Part shown: one piece after another, positions 17,868-25,762 of the stretch
Layout: every line of letters starts with the position of its first letter
Position numbering within the stretch: the stretch's first letter is position 1
Virus record (IMG/VR): IMGVR_UViG_3300008114_002917
Location: 1-48,237 of that record
Length of the DNA: 48,237 bases
Source of the DNA: a virus
Strand: one strand, 5' to 3'
Program-made: the position numbers and the translations under genes
The notes under the pieces: generated by a model
Databases searched by the model: none
Told to the model about the DNA's origin: nothing
The model's input: the letters and a program-made list of their open reading frames with translations, nothing else

Positions 17868-18871
17868 ACGTATTAATTACTGGTGTTTTAGGGATGGTTG
17901 GGTCCCACATGTTGGATTTTTTGTTAGAAAAAACTAACCTGAAAATATATGGATTCTGTAGATGGAACGAATCAATGGACAACATTGAACATTTAACTGA
18001 GGTGATTAACACTACGGACAGGATAAAACTGATTTATGGAGATTTAAATGATTACAGTTCAATTGTTAATGCAATAGAAATTTCCAAACCTGATTATGTT
18101 TTTCACCTTGGGGCTCAATCATACCCGCAAACAAGTTTTGATTCCCCGATTGAAACTTTGCAGACGAACATAATTGGAACCGCAAATTTATTAGAAGCCA
18201 TCAGAAAATCCCCACATAAAGACGCGTACATCCATGTGTGTGCCTCAAGTGAAATATTCGGTAGAGTTCCAAAAGAAAAATTACCCATCAATGAGGAATG
18301 TTCCTTACATCCAGCATCACCATATGCAATTTCAAAAGTTGGAACTGATTTAATAGGAAGGTATTACGGAGAAGCATACAAAATGATGGTAATGACGACT
18401 AGAATGTTTACACATACAGGTCCAAGGAGAGGTGATGTTTTTCACGAATCAACTTTCGCAAAACAAATTGCGATGATTGAACACGGGTTACAACAACCGC
18501 AAATATTTGTGGGTAATTTAGACTCCCTTCGAACTTATGCCGATGTTAGAGACGCAGTGAGAGCATATTGGATGTTATTGAACATCAATCCATCACCTGG
18601 TGCGTATTATAATATTGGTGGTACTCATACATGTAAAGTGGGAGATACTTTGAATTATCTTATTTCTAAATCTACAGTGAAAGACATAGATATTGTTGTT
18701 GATAAAAGTCGTCTTAGACCTATTGACGCAGATTTACAAATACCTGATACAACAAAATTTAGAGAGATGACAGGGTGGGAGCCAACAATAAACTTCAATC
18801 AAACAATGGATGATTTATTGGAATATTGGAGAGATAGAATTAATAAAGGAAGAAAATTTTTAAATAGATAA
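17864..18871 (+). CDS. gmd: GDP-mannose 4,6-dehydratase family protein
   Basis: 335 residues. ITGVLGMVG (G7, G10, G13), HLGAQSYPQTSFDSP, GTANLLEAI, CASSEIFG (S128, S129, E130) and SPYAISK with Y154 and K158 are all in place. HTGPRRG and SLRTYADVRDAVRAYW follow, then LRPIDADLQIPD, typical of Gmd and close relatives. The reaction would be GDP-D-mannose to GDP-4-keto-6-deoxy-D-mannose with enzyme-bound NADP. This is the exact substrate of ColD-type dehydratases, one of which is at 14095. Length is slightly below the usual 340-370. CDP-glucose dehydratase is the main alternative. Confidence 0.8.
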   Translation: MNVLITGVLGMVGSHMLDFLLEKTNLKIYGFCRWNESMDNIEHLTEVINTTDRIKLIYGDLNDYSSIVNAIEISKPDYVFHLGAQSYPQTSFDSPIETLQTNIIGTANLLEAIRKSPHKDAYIHVCASSEIFGRVPKEKLPINEECSLHPASPYAISKVGTDLIGRYYGEAYKMMVMTTRMFTHTGPRRGDVFHESTFAKQIAMIEHGLQQPQIFVGNLDSLRTYADVRDAVRAYWMLLNINPSPGAYYNIGGTHTCKVGDTLNYLISKSTVKDIDIVVDKSRLRPIDADLQIPDTTKFREMTGWEPTINFNQTMDDLLEYWRDRINKGRKFLNR

Positions 18872-18872
18872 A

Positions 18873-19280
18873 ATGGAAAAAAGAAAGTACCTACCAACAT
18901 TAGCGGAACTGATTGACAGATTAAGTATTTCTCAGTTGAAAGAAGTTTTTATTCCCGAACATAAAGAGGAATACGCACAAGAAATTAGAGACATTGAACA
19001 TGATATTGATTTGATTCTTAAAGAAGAAAATGTGGTGATTGACGCAAAGACTTTAAGATCGATTGTAGTTTTAGCTCAGACTAATTTACATATATGGCAC
19101 AATGAATCCAATTACAGAAAAGGAATTAAAGAAGGAAATAATTTGGAACTGACTCATGGATTGAATGGAGTTCGTAACACAGCAAAAAATAGAATACAAG
19201 AAATTGTAGGTGGCAGAAAAGATTATAAAACTGATTGTTTGGCTGCGGAGTTCAAAGATTGGGGTATTAGTTGGGAATAA
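18873..19280 (+). CDS. Conserved-looking small protein of unknown function
   Basis: 135 residues, soluble and mostly helical by appearance. Visible features are an N-terminal TLAELIDRLSISQLKEVFIP helix pair, an acidic helix EIRDIEHDIDLILKEE, a hydrophobic LRSIVVLAQTNLHIWHNE segment, and a C-terminal basic stretch with KNRIQEIVGGRKDYK. I do not recognise the family. It begins one base after the gmd-type stop, with AGATAAA as leader, and is followed by a 2OG oxygenase. It may be an adaptor or regulator in the sugar operon, but nothing in the sequence shows a function. Confidence 0.7.
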   Translation: MEKRKYLPTLAELIDRLSISQLKEVFIPEHKEEYAQEIRDIEHDIDLILKEENVVIDAKTLRSIVVLAQTNLHIWHNESNYRKGIKEGNNLELTHGLNGVRNTAKNRIQEIVGGRKDYKTDCLAAEFKDWGISWE

Positions 19281-19289
19281 ATTATTCAT

Positions 19290-19901
19290 ATGTTAGATAA
19301 GGTTAGATACGAATTAGGTGAAATCGGGTATTCGATAATTGACAACTTTTTACCAATCGATGTTGCAAAAAATATACAAGATTTGTTCACTTCAGAAAAT
19401 TCTTGGGAAAAAATACATCAGGTGAGAGAAAATCATTATGAACATGTGTTCAAAACGAAATCACCCTATTTACCAAAGAACGACGAAGTTTATTCAACAA
19501 GATTTAGTAGGTCATTCATTTTGGAAAAAAACGAGGGATTAAAAAATATCTATAATGAATTTTTTGTTCCCTTCCTCAAAAAAGTTTCTCCCTTTGATTT
19601 AACCGAATTTGACATAAGATGTCACAAATCAGATAAAGGGGACTACTTTAGAACTCATGTTGATGATTATGCTGGTAATATCAATTTAATATATTATGTT
19701 AATGAAGAATGGATTTGGGATTGGGGAGGTATTCTCAACATTACAGACGATAATGATTACGAATTTAACAAACAAATTTTACCCAAATTTAATCGAGTGA
19801 CATTATTGAACAATAAAGTCTTCAGGTCTCCTCATTTTGTTTCTTCAGTTGAGGAATTTGCCAAAAATTCGAGGTACTCAATTGTATCTTTTAATAAATA
19901 A
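19290..19901 (+). CDS. 2-oxoglutarate/Fe(II)-dependent oxygenase (prolyl-4-hydroxylase-like fold)
   Basis: 203 residues with the iron facial triad H123-x-D125 ([10 protein letters not shown]) and H182 (FRSPHFVS), and R195 (NSRYSIVSF) for 2-oxoglutarate. The stretch [10 protein letters not shown] matches the GGxL strand after the HxD. This is a complete small double-stranded beta-helix oxygenase. The family hydroxylates proline or other residues and small molecules; the substrate here is unknown. It is one of seven DSBH proteins in the window and the only one on the left plus strand. Confidence 0.78.
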   Translation: MLDKVRYELGEIGYSIIDNFLPIDVAKNIQDLFTSENSWEKIHQVRENHYEHVFKTKSPYLPKNDEVYSTRFSRSFILEKNEGLKNIYNEFFVPFLKKVSPFDLTEFDIRCHKSDKGDYFRTHVDDYAGNINLIYYVNEEWIWDWGGILNITDDNDYEFNKQILPKFNRVTLLNNKVFRSPHFVSSVEEFAKNSRYSIVSFNK

Positions 19902-19904
19902 GTT

Positions 19905-20534
19905 ATGACAAAAAATTTAGAGCAATATCCAATAGTTAGAGAACACAACTGGAATGAAGAGGAACTTATTCATTTTGAAAATAAAATAGTTGAACATTGG
20001 GAGTCAGGTAAAATACGAGGCCCTGTTCATTTGAGTGGAGGTAATGAAAAACATCTTGTTGAAATATTCAAAAGAATTTCAAGGAAAGACTGGGTATTTT
20101 CAACGTGGAGGTCACATTATCATGCTTTACTGAAAGGAATATCTCCTGAATGGTTGGAAAAAGAAATATTGGAAGGTAGGTCGATTACAATCGTCAATAA
20201 AGACGAGAAGTTTTATAGTTCGGCAATTGTTGGTGGTATAATACCAATAGCGGTTGGTGTTGCGATGGCAAACAAACGAAAAGGTATTGATGAAATGGTG
20301 TGGTGTTTCGTTGGAGACATGACATTCGAAACTGGTACTTTCATGGAAAATTATAAGTACGCTAAAAATTTCGATTTACCTATTAGATTTGTTGTGGAAG
20401 ATAATGAAGTTTCAACTAATACACCAACTATTGAAACATGGGCTAAGAAAACCGAAATTCCTGAAGATGTTATTTGGTATAAATATAAAAAAGAGTGGCC
20501 GCACTACGGAACTGGAAAATGGGTAATTTTTTGA
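19905..20534 (+). CDS. Thiamine-diphosphate-dependent dehydrogenase E1 alpha-like subunit, minimal
   Basis: 209 residues against about 330 for usual E1 alpha. STWRSHYHALLKG (about 67-78), SSAIVGGIIPIAVGVAMANK and FVGDMTFETGTFMENYKYA are E1-alpha blocks. The ThDP/Mg motif GDG...NN appears as G137-D-M to E165-D-N167, so the second Gly is Met. The C-terminal third of a normal E1 alpha is missing. The partner with the pyrimidine domain lies at 21733, with an unrelated gene between. The enzyme could decarboxylate a 2-oxo acid and pass a two-carbon unit on. Its 3' end overlaps the next gene by 16 bases. Confidence 0.75.
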   Translation: MTKNLEQYPIVREHNWNEEELIHFENKIVEHWESGKIRGPVHLSGGNEKHLVEIFKRISRKDWVFSTWRSHYHALLKGISPEWLEKEILEGRSITIVNKDEKFYSSAIVGGIIPIAVGVAMANKRKGIDEMVWCFVGDMTFETGTFMENYKYAKNFDLPIRFVVEDNEVSTNTPTIETWAKKTEIPEDVIWYKYKKEWPHYGTGKWVIF

Positions 20535-21736
20535 ATTTAGTTTATGATGAGGTCGATGTATTCAAACAGGATGTAATCAATTATTTTGATTGTTATGTAG
20601 GAATGCGTAATCCTGAAGGGTTCAAATTCAAAGTTTTCAACATCAATGAAATTCCTAACGATAATCAAAAGTATTATTATTTTTATGAATATCGATATTA
20701 TTTAGTGGCAGAAATTGTTTCAAAACAAGATTTACCCTTCAGTGAAAAGGTAATTGACTTATTAAAATTCAATCCGAATTTTTATGTGATAGTTAAGAAC
20801 GATGCTGAATCTGATGATGATAATTTAATCAATAGTCTCGATGCCCTATTGAAAAAAATGGGTATTCCTACCAAAAAATTTGTAGTAATTAATTGTAATG
20901 AAATCAATCATGATGTAAAAACAAAGTTTGATGTTGATTTGATTACTCATACAACTAATAATGGAAAGTTCGCAATTGCTAATGAATTGACCAGATTTCC
21001 TTACAATTACAAAAAAGAGAGAAATTTTTTATTCATGTCATATAATCGAAAGGTGAAAATACATCGGTTCGCTCTATTAGTTTATTTGATGTACCATAAC
21101 ATAGTTGACGATACAGATTGGAGTTGGATAAGGGGATATGAAATGAGAGAACTTTTCATCAATTCGGGCAGTCTTTCAAATTTCAAACCATATTTGAGTC
21201 AATTCTTTACTGAAAGTGAGGTTTTGATATATGAAAAAGAAATTATCAAACTTCTTGATGTTCAAATACATAATAGCATTTACGAAAAAAATTATCAAGT
21301 TGATTATCCTCCTCATACATTCGACACAGTTGCCTCTTATTCAAACAATCCATACAAAAATTCATACATTAACATAGTTACTGAAACCAATTTTGAAAAA
21401 AATGATATTATAATCCTGAGTGAAAAATCTTTTATACCTTTATATTTTTCTCAAATTCCAATCATAATGGCAAGTGCAAATCATATTAAAAAAATGAAGG
21501 ATAGGTATAATTTTGATTTTTTCGATGATATTGTCGATCATAGTTATGACAATGAACCAAATGCAAAAAAAAGATTTGAAATGATTATCAATGAAATCTT
21601 AAGATTGAACACCAAAAAACAAGATATAATAAGTTTTTTCAAGAATAATAAAAATCGTTTCGATAAAAATATTCAAATTTTCGAAGACATCAAAAATGAC
21701 AAAACAGACTTTAATTTCTACAATAGTTTAATATGA
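20519..21736 (+). CDS. GT10-like glycosyltransferase-type protein (paralogue 4 of 5)
   Basis: I chose ATG 20519 (MGNFLNLVYDEVDVF) because the sister at 9119 starts MRKLNLIYDHW; a GTG at 20495 would add eight residues. About 405 residues. Family blocks: MSYNRKVKIHRFALLVYLM, INIVTETNFEKNDIIILSEKSFIP, IPIIMASANHIKKMK, FFDDIVDHSYDNEP. It is inserted between the two halves of the thiamine-diphosphate enzyme and overlaps both (16 bases before, ATGA after). The glycosyltransferase role is inferred. Confidence 0.6.
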   Translation: MGNFLNLVYDEVDVFKQDVINYFDCYVGMRNPEGFKFKVFNINEIPNDNQKYYYFYEYRYYLVAEIVSKQDLPFSEKVIDLLKFNPNFYVIVKNDAESDDDNLINSLDALLKKMGIPTKKFVVINCNEINHDVKTKFDVDLITHTTNNGKFAIANELTRFPYNYKKERNFLFMSYNRKVKIHRFALLVYLMYHNIVDDTDWSWIRGYEMRELFINSGSLSNFKPYLSQFFTESEVLIYEKEIIKLLDVQIHNSIYEKNYQVDYPPHTFDTVASYSNNPYKNSYINIVTETNFEKNDIIILSEKSFIPLYFSQIPIIMASANHIKKMKDRYNFDFFDDIVDHSYDNEPNAKKRFEMIINEILRLNTKKQDIISFFKNNKNRFDKNIQIFEDIKNDKTDFNFYNSLI

Positions 21737-22272
21737 ATCAAGATACAAGTTATAAGGATGCATTGACAAATGCAATGACTTTTTTAGCCGAACAATCCGA
21801 TACAATTTTTATTGGACAACAAACTCTTTATCCAGGAAACCCAATGAGTACAACGTTGGGAAATGTTCCAAAAAATAAAATTATTGAATTACCAGTAATG
21901 GAGGATTCACAAATGGGTATGTCTTTGGGAATGGCGATGACTGGACATTTCGTGATTACTTTTTACCCCAGATGGGATTTTTTGATTTGTGCTACAAATC
22001 AATTATTGAATCATTTGGACAAAATAAAATTGATGAGCAATAATCAATTCAATCCCAATATAATTGTCAGATTAGGTAAAGGGTCGGATTATCCGATAGA
22101 CCCAGGACATCAACACAAAGGGGATTATTTCACTGAGTATCAGTCACTTTGTAAAAATATTACATTTCATAATCTATTATCTCATGAATTAATTGAAGAT
22201 AAGTACAAAGAAGCTTACAATGAAGGAGGAATTCATGTTATTGTTGAATATCCCCAATTATACACAAAATGA
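21733..22272 (+). CDS. Thiamine-diphosphate-dependent dehydrogenase E1 beta-like subunit (pyrimidine domain only)
   Basis: 179 residues. SYKDALTNAMTFLAEQSDTIFIGQQ followed by IIELPVMEDSQMGMSLGMAMTG matches the E1-beta start, with E57 as the conserved Glu that activates the thiamine ring. FYPRWDFLICATNQLLNH and IIVRLGKGSDYPIDPGHQH match the following beta-alpha blocks. The C-terminal transketolase-C domain of standard E1 beta (about 150 residues) is absent. With the gene at 19905 it would form a stripped two-chain ThDP enzyme. It is coupled to neighbours by ATGA on both sides. Confidence 0.75.
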   Translation: MNQDTSYKDALTNAMTFLAEQSDTIFIGQQTLYPGNPMSTTLGNVPKNKIIELPVMEDSQMGMSLGMAMTGHFVITFYPRWDFLICATNQLLNHLDKIKLMSNNQFNPNIIVRLGKGSDYPIDPGHQHKGDYFTEYQSLCKNITFHNLLSHELIEDKYKEAYNEGGIHVIVEYPQLYTK

Positions 22273-23060
22273 AAAAACTGAGAGATTCCATAGAATTCCT
22301 TGATAATAGAGTTGGTTTACATCCAACTGTTGGAATTATATTGGGGTCTGGTTTAGGTGAAATTGTAGAAAAAGTAAGTGACCCAATCATAATAAATTAT
22401 CGAGAAATTCCTCATTTTTTGAATACAGGTATTGAAGGACATAGTGGTAATTTAGTATTCGGTCAAATAGGTGAAATCAATTTAGTTTTGATGCAGGGTA
22501 GGAATCATTATTATGAGGGTCATACGATGCAGGAAATTACATATCCCATAAGAGTTATGAAATCTTTGGGGGTAAAAACTTTGATTACCACAAATGCGGT
22601 CGGAGGTATAAATGAATCTTTCGAAGTCGGAGACATCATGTTAATCAATGACCACATAAATTTGATGGGAACCAACCCATTGATTGGAAAACTCGAAGGT
22701 GAAAGATTTATTGATATGTCATCTGTTTATGATAAAGATTTGATAGATGTAGGATTACTCACTGGTGATAAGAATAATTTCAGAGTCAAACAAGGGGTTC
22801 TTACCGCATTATCGGGGCCAACATACGAAACACCCGCTGAATGTAGATTCTTGAAATTAATAGGGTCTGATGCTGTTGGAATGTCAACCATACCTGAAGT
22901 CATTGTTGGGAAACAATTAGGGATGAAAATATTTTCTATGTCCGTGGTTACAAATATTGTTGGGAAGTCGGGTGTAAACCATAATGAAGTACAGGACACA
23001 GCAAATAAAGCTGTTGAACGTGTGTGGTTGATATTGAATGATGTTTTAAGATGTGTTTGA
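22269..23060 (+). CDS. Purine nucleoside phosphorylase (trimeric type)
   Basis: 263 residues, full length for the class. Phosphate-site ILGSGLG (S27), GRNHYYEGH (79-85), TNAVGGIN, GPTYETPAE with E187, GMSTIPE (204-210) and VVTN with N229. The Glu/Asn pair is the one that selects 6-oxopurines in trimeric PNPs, so inosine and guanosine are more likely substrates than methylthioadenosine. The reaction is a phosphorolysis releasing ribose 1-phosphate. It is ATGA-coupled to the E1 beta-like gene and overlaps the next gene by ten bases; the link to the sugar genes is unclear. Confidence 0.88.
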   Translation: MKKLRDSIEFLDNRVGLHPTVGIILGSGLGEIVEKVSDPIIINYREIPHFLNTGIEGHSGNLVFGQIGEINLVLMQGRNHYYEGHTMQEITYPIRVMKSLGVKTLITTNAVGGINESFEVGDIMLINDHINLMGTNPLIGKLEGERFIDMSSVYDKDLIDVGLLTGDKNNFRVKQGVLTALSGPTYETPAECRFLKLIGSDAVGMSTIPEVIVGKQLGMKIFSMSVVTNIVGKSGVNHNEVQDTANKAVERVWLILNDVLRCV

Positions 23061-23485
23061 GTAATCGCAAAGTTTATACTGGTGGTACTTTTGATTTATT
23101 CCATAGTGGACATGTAAACTTCTTGCGTCAATGCAAAGAGGTTGGAGACTATGTGGTAGTATCTTTAAACACGGATGAATTTATACACAGATATAAAGGA
23201 GAATATCCCATCATTAGTTATGAAGATAGGAAAAAAGTATTAGTAAGTTGTAAATATGTTGATGAGGTGATTCCGAATAGTGAAGGTGAAGATTCAAAAC
23301 CTACAATACTTTCTGTGAATCCAAAATTTATTGTCATTGGAAGTGATTGGGCTAAAAAAGATTATTACAAACAAATGAATTTTACACAAAAATGGTTGGA
23401 TGATAATGAGATCGTTCTTATTTACCTTCCATATACTGAAGATGTTTCCACAACAGCAATTAAAAAAAGATTAAAACTTAATTGA
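23051..23485 (+). CDS. Cytidylyltransferase-family nucleotidyltransferase (TagD-like)
   Basis: 144 residues. GGTFDLFHSGH gives the HxGH nucleotide motif (H18, H21), SYEDRKKVL is the conserved Arg helix and VSTTAIKKR (S133-T135) is the ISTT end motif. The size fits glycerol-3-phosphate or ethanolamine-phosphate type cytidylyltransferases. The phospho-substrate cannot be assigned. The expected central WxxG...RTEGIST stretch is partly altered (IGSDWAKKDYYKQMN). The gene starts inside the nucleoside phosphorylase gene and ends before a 30-base A/T-only gap. Confidence 0.8.
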   Translation: MCLSNRKVYTGGTFDLFHSGHVNFLRQCKEVGDYVVVSLNTDEFIHRYKGEYPIISYEDRKKVLVSCKYVDEVIPNSEGEDSKPTILSVNPKFIVIGSDWAKKDYYKQMNFTQKWLDDNEIVLIYLPYTEDVSTTAIKKRLKLN

Positions 23486-23515
23486 AAATTTGTATAATTT
23501 AATTATATTAAAATT

Positions 23516-24256
23516 ATGAAGACTGCGGTATTAGTTTCAGGAATGTGTAGACAATTTGACATTGCGGTCAAGTCTTGGAAATTTTTGAATGACTTGGATT
23601 GTGATGTATATTTTTCGACTTGGAAAAAATCAGTCCAATCGAGCAAAGTTTTAAACATGCATATCGAAGAAGATATTACCGAAGACATGATTCTTGAACA
23701 TATACCCAATGCAAAAATCAAAATGTATGATGTCAATGATTTTGATTTTTCGGGAGATAGGGCCTTTCACAACGACAAACATCTATTTTTGATGAAGAGT
23801 TCATTGGAGATGATTAAAGAAAGTGGAGTTGATTATGAAATGTTAATCTTAACAAGACCTGACAATTATTCGTTCTACAACTATACTCCTGATTTCTATT
23901 CGACATTCGTAAAAGAAGATGTAATCTACGGGTTAACTCCAATATATATTACTGGCAAGCCATCAAAAGAAGAATATTATTTAGTAGAATATTTTTTTAT
24001 GGGGCATTTCAAAACATTATTTAATGTAATTGATAGTCTTCCAACTACAATGCCAGGTAATATTCATACTGAATTTGCAAAAGAAATATTGAAGTTGGAC
24101 TATTATGTTGTTCAATTACCAAATTTTGATTTAAAATTAGTAAGACCAAACGTGAGAGGCTTAAAACCTGAAGAGATTACTAATGCTTCAATTTTTGATA
24201 AATTCATGGATTGGGGGCAAAATGAAGGATTTAAAAGAGATAGAAATTTAATATGA
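23516..24256 (+). CDS. Putative glycosyltransferase-like protein, family uncertain
   Basis: 246 residues. It opens TAVLVSGMCRQFDIAVKSWKFL with DVYFSTWKKS after it, a pattern known from uncharacterised capsule- and virus-encoded glycosyltransferase-like proteins. DYEMLILTRPDNYSF may hold the DxD-type acid position (RPDN). GNIHTEFAKEIL and VRPNVRGL close the fold. No standard family signature is clear. It starts after a 30-base gap (23486-23515) that is entirely A/T except three G and has no Shine-Dalgarno. It is ATGA-coupled to the methyltransferase that follows. Confidence 0.5.
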   Translation: MKTAVLVSGMCRQFDIAVKSWKFLNDLDCDVYFSTWKKSVQSSKVLNMHIEEDITEDMILEHIPNAKIKMYDVNDFDFSGDRAFHNDKHLFLMKSSLEMIKESGVDYEMLILTRPDNYSFYNYTPDFYSTFVKEDVIYGLTPIYITGKPSKEEYYLVEYFFMGHFKTLFNVIDSLPTTMPGNIHTEFAKEILKLDYYVVQLPNFDLKLVRPNVRGLKPEEITNASIFDKFMDWGQNEGFKRDRNLI

Positions 24257-25482
24257 AAAAATTATTTAGCTTCGGTGACTTATATGTATCCGATTTCATC
24301 AAACAAGATGAAGAAGGAAGAGCTGGAAAACACGATTTAACACTAATGATTGATGAACGGTATGGAGCTGCAAGATTGGAAAAATGTACTCCAATCCATT
24401 CAATGTTCGGGAAATATTGGTATAGAAGTGGAACCAACACAACCATGAGAAATGAATTGATGGGTATTGTTGAAAACATTTTGAAAGTACAAAAATTAGA
24501 AGAGAATGATTTATGGTTGGATATCGCGTGTAATGACGGAACTCTTTTCAAATACGTACCTAGTCATATTAAAAAATTGGGAATCGACCCGACAGATGAT
24601 ACATTTACAGTTGAATCAAGACAGGTTGCTGATGAGATAATTCAAGATTATTTTACTTTGGAATCTTATAAGAGATCTCAGTTTGCGGAAAAAAGGGCTA
24701 AGGTAATTACCTGTATTGCAATGTTTTATGATTTGGATGAACCGATTGATTTTCTGAATGATGTCAATGAAGTTCTTGATGATGATGGGTTATTTGTTAT
24801 ACAAATGAGCTACACTCCATTGATGATTAAACAGTTGGCGTTTGACAATATAACTCACGAACATGTTTATTATTGGTCTCTTTCTTCACTAAATAAACTA
24901 ATGGTTGAGGCGGGATTAAAAATTGTGGATTGTCAACTTAATGATGTGAATGGAGGAAGTTTTAGAATTTATATTAAGAAAGAAAATTCTGATGAAACTA
25001 AATTTGCGACTAGACCATATCGAGATGTTTGTAATGTTAGAGTTGAATCAATATTGAATTGGGAAAAAACTCAAAATTTGGACTCAGAAGAAACATGGTC
25101 GGATTTTTATCAAAGAGTACAAGATTTGAAAAAACAAACACTAGATTTTTTAAGGGAAGAAAAGGCAAAAGGGAAGAAAATTTGTGGTTACGGAGCTTCG
25201 AGTAAAGGAAACACCTTGTTGCAATATTTTGGTATAGACAACACTTTAATTGATGTAATCGCTGAACGAAGTCCTTACAAATATGGGTATAAGACAATAG
25301 GTACAAACATTCCAATATTATCTGAAGATGACGTTAGAAAAATGAACCCAGATTATATGTTAGTATTGCCTTGGCATTTTATTTCTGAATTTATTGAAAG
25401 AGAACATGAATTTTTAGAACGTGGAGGTAAATTTATTGTACCATGTCCAAAATTCGAAATAATCGGTAAAGATAATATATAA
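24253..25482 (+). CDS. SAM-dependent sugar C-methyltransferase-like protein
   Basis: 409 residues with the three-part layout of NovU/TylCIII-type C-methyltransferases. The N-terminal part lacks the usual zinc CxxC pair. The SAM-binding core has LDIACNDGTLF (89-99) and FVIQMSY. The middle block ITHEHVYYWSLSSL (H202, H204, Y206) is the catalytic HEHxxY segment. The C-terminal Rossmann-like domain has CGYGASSKGNT at 311-321. The family adds a methyl branch to C3 or C5 of a 4-ketosugar; the genes at 14095 and 17864 would provide such 4-keto sugars. The stop overlaps the next start (TAATG). Confidence 0.8.
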   Translation: MKKLFSFGDLYVSDFIKQDEEGRAGKHDLTLMIDERYGAARLEKCTPIHSMFGKYWYRSGTNTTMRNELMGIVENILKVQKLEENDLWLDIACNDGTLFKYVPSHIKKLGIDPTDDTFTVESRQVADEIIQDYFTLESYKRSQFAEKRAKVITCIAMFYDLDEPIDFLNDVNEVLDDDGLFVIQMSYTPLMIKQLAFDNITHEHVYYWSLSSLNKLMVEAGLKIVDCQLNDVNGGSFRIYIKKENSDETKFATRPYRDVCNVRVESILNWEKTQNLDSEETWSDFYQRVQDLKKQTLDFLREEKAKGKKICGYGASSKGNTLLQYFGIDNTLIDVIAERSPYKYGYKTIGTNIPILSEDDVRKMNPDYMLVLPWHFISEFIEREHEFLERGGKFIVPCPKFEIIGKDNI

Positions 25483-25724
25483 TGTACGTACTTGGTATTT
25501 CATCCTTTTATCACGATTCATCCGCCTGTCTATTCAAAGACGGGGAGTTGGTGTTTGCTTGTGAAGAGGAAAAATTTACGGGAATTAAACACGATAGTTC
25601 TTTTCCAATTAATACAATTGAATACATCTTTAGTCATTATAGTATTACCTATGATGATATTGAAATGGTTTGTTATTATGAAGACCTCAATCTGAAACTA
25701 AAAAGAGTACTGAGTAACATTTAG
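25482..25724 (+). pseudogene. NodU/CmcH carbamoyltransferase, N-terminal fragment (frameshifted)
   Basis: Eighty residues starting MYVLGISSFYHDSSACLF, then ACEEEKFTGIKHDSSFP: the ATPase-like start of NodU/CmcH carbamoyltransferases. It stops at TAG 25722-25724. One extra T in the TTT at 25720-25722 would turn the stop into a Leu codon and read straight through LVKILKNISDVNKHLKPF into the next frame, joining the two pieces into about 541 residues. A single-base deletion, natural or an assembly error, is therefore the simplest explanation. No convincing slippery heptamer sits in the seven-base window where a ribosomal -1 shift could work. Confidence 0.8.
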
Positions 25725-25762
25725 TTAAAATTTTAAAAAATATTTCAGATGTAAATAAACAT

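Noticed and set aside
23486-23515. TATAAT at 23493-23498 as a plus-strand promoter
   Set aside because: The gap is only 30 bases of almost pure A/T, no matching -35 box lies at the right distance, and the flanking genes look like one operon.
25700-25730. Programmed -1 ribosomal frameshift in the carbamoyltransferase
   Set aside because: The only usable switch window (25718-25724) has no slippery heptamer and no stable downstream stem was seen; a single-base indel explains it better.
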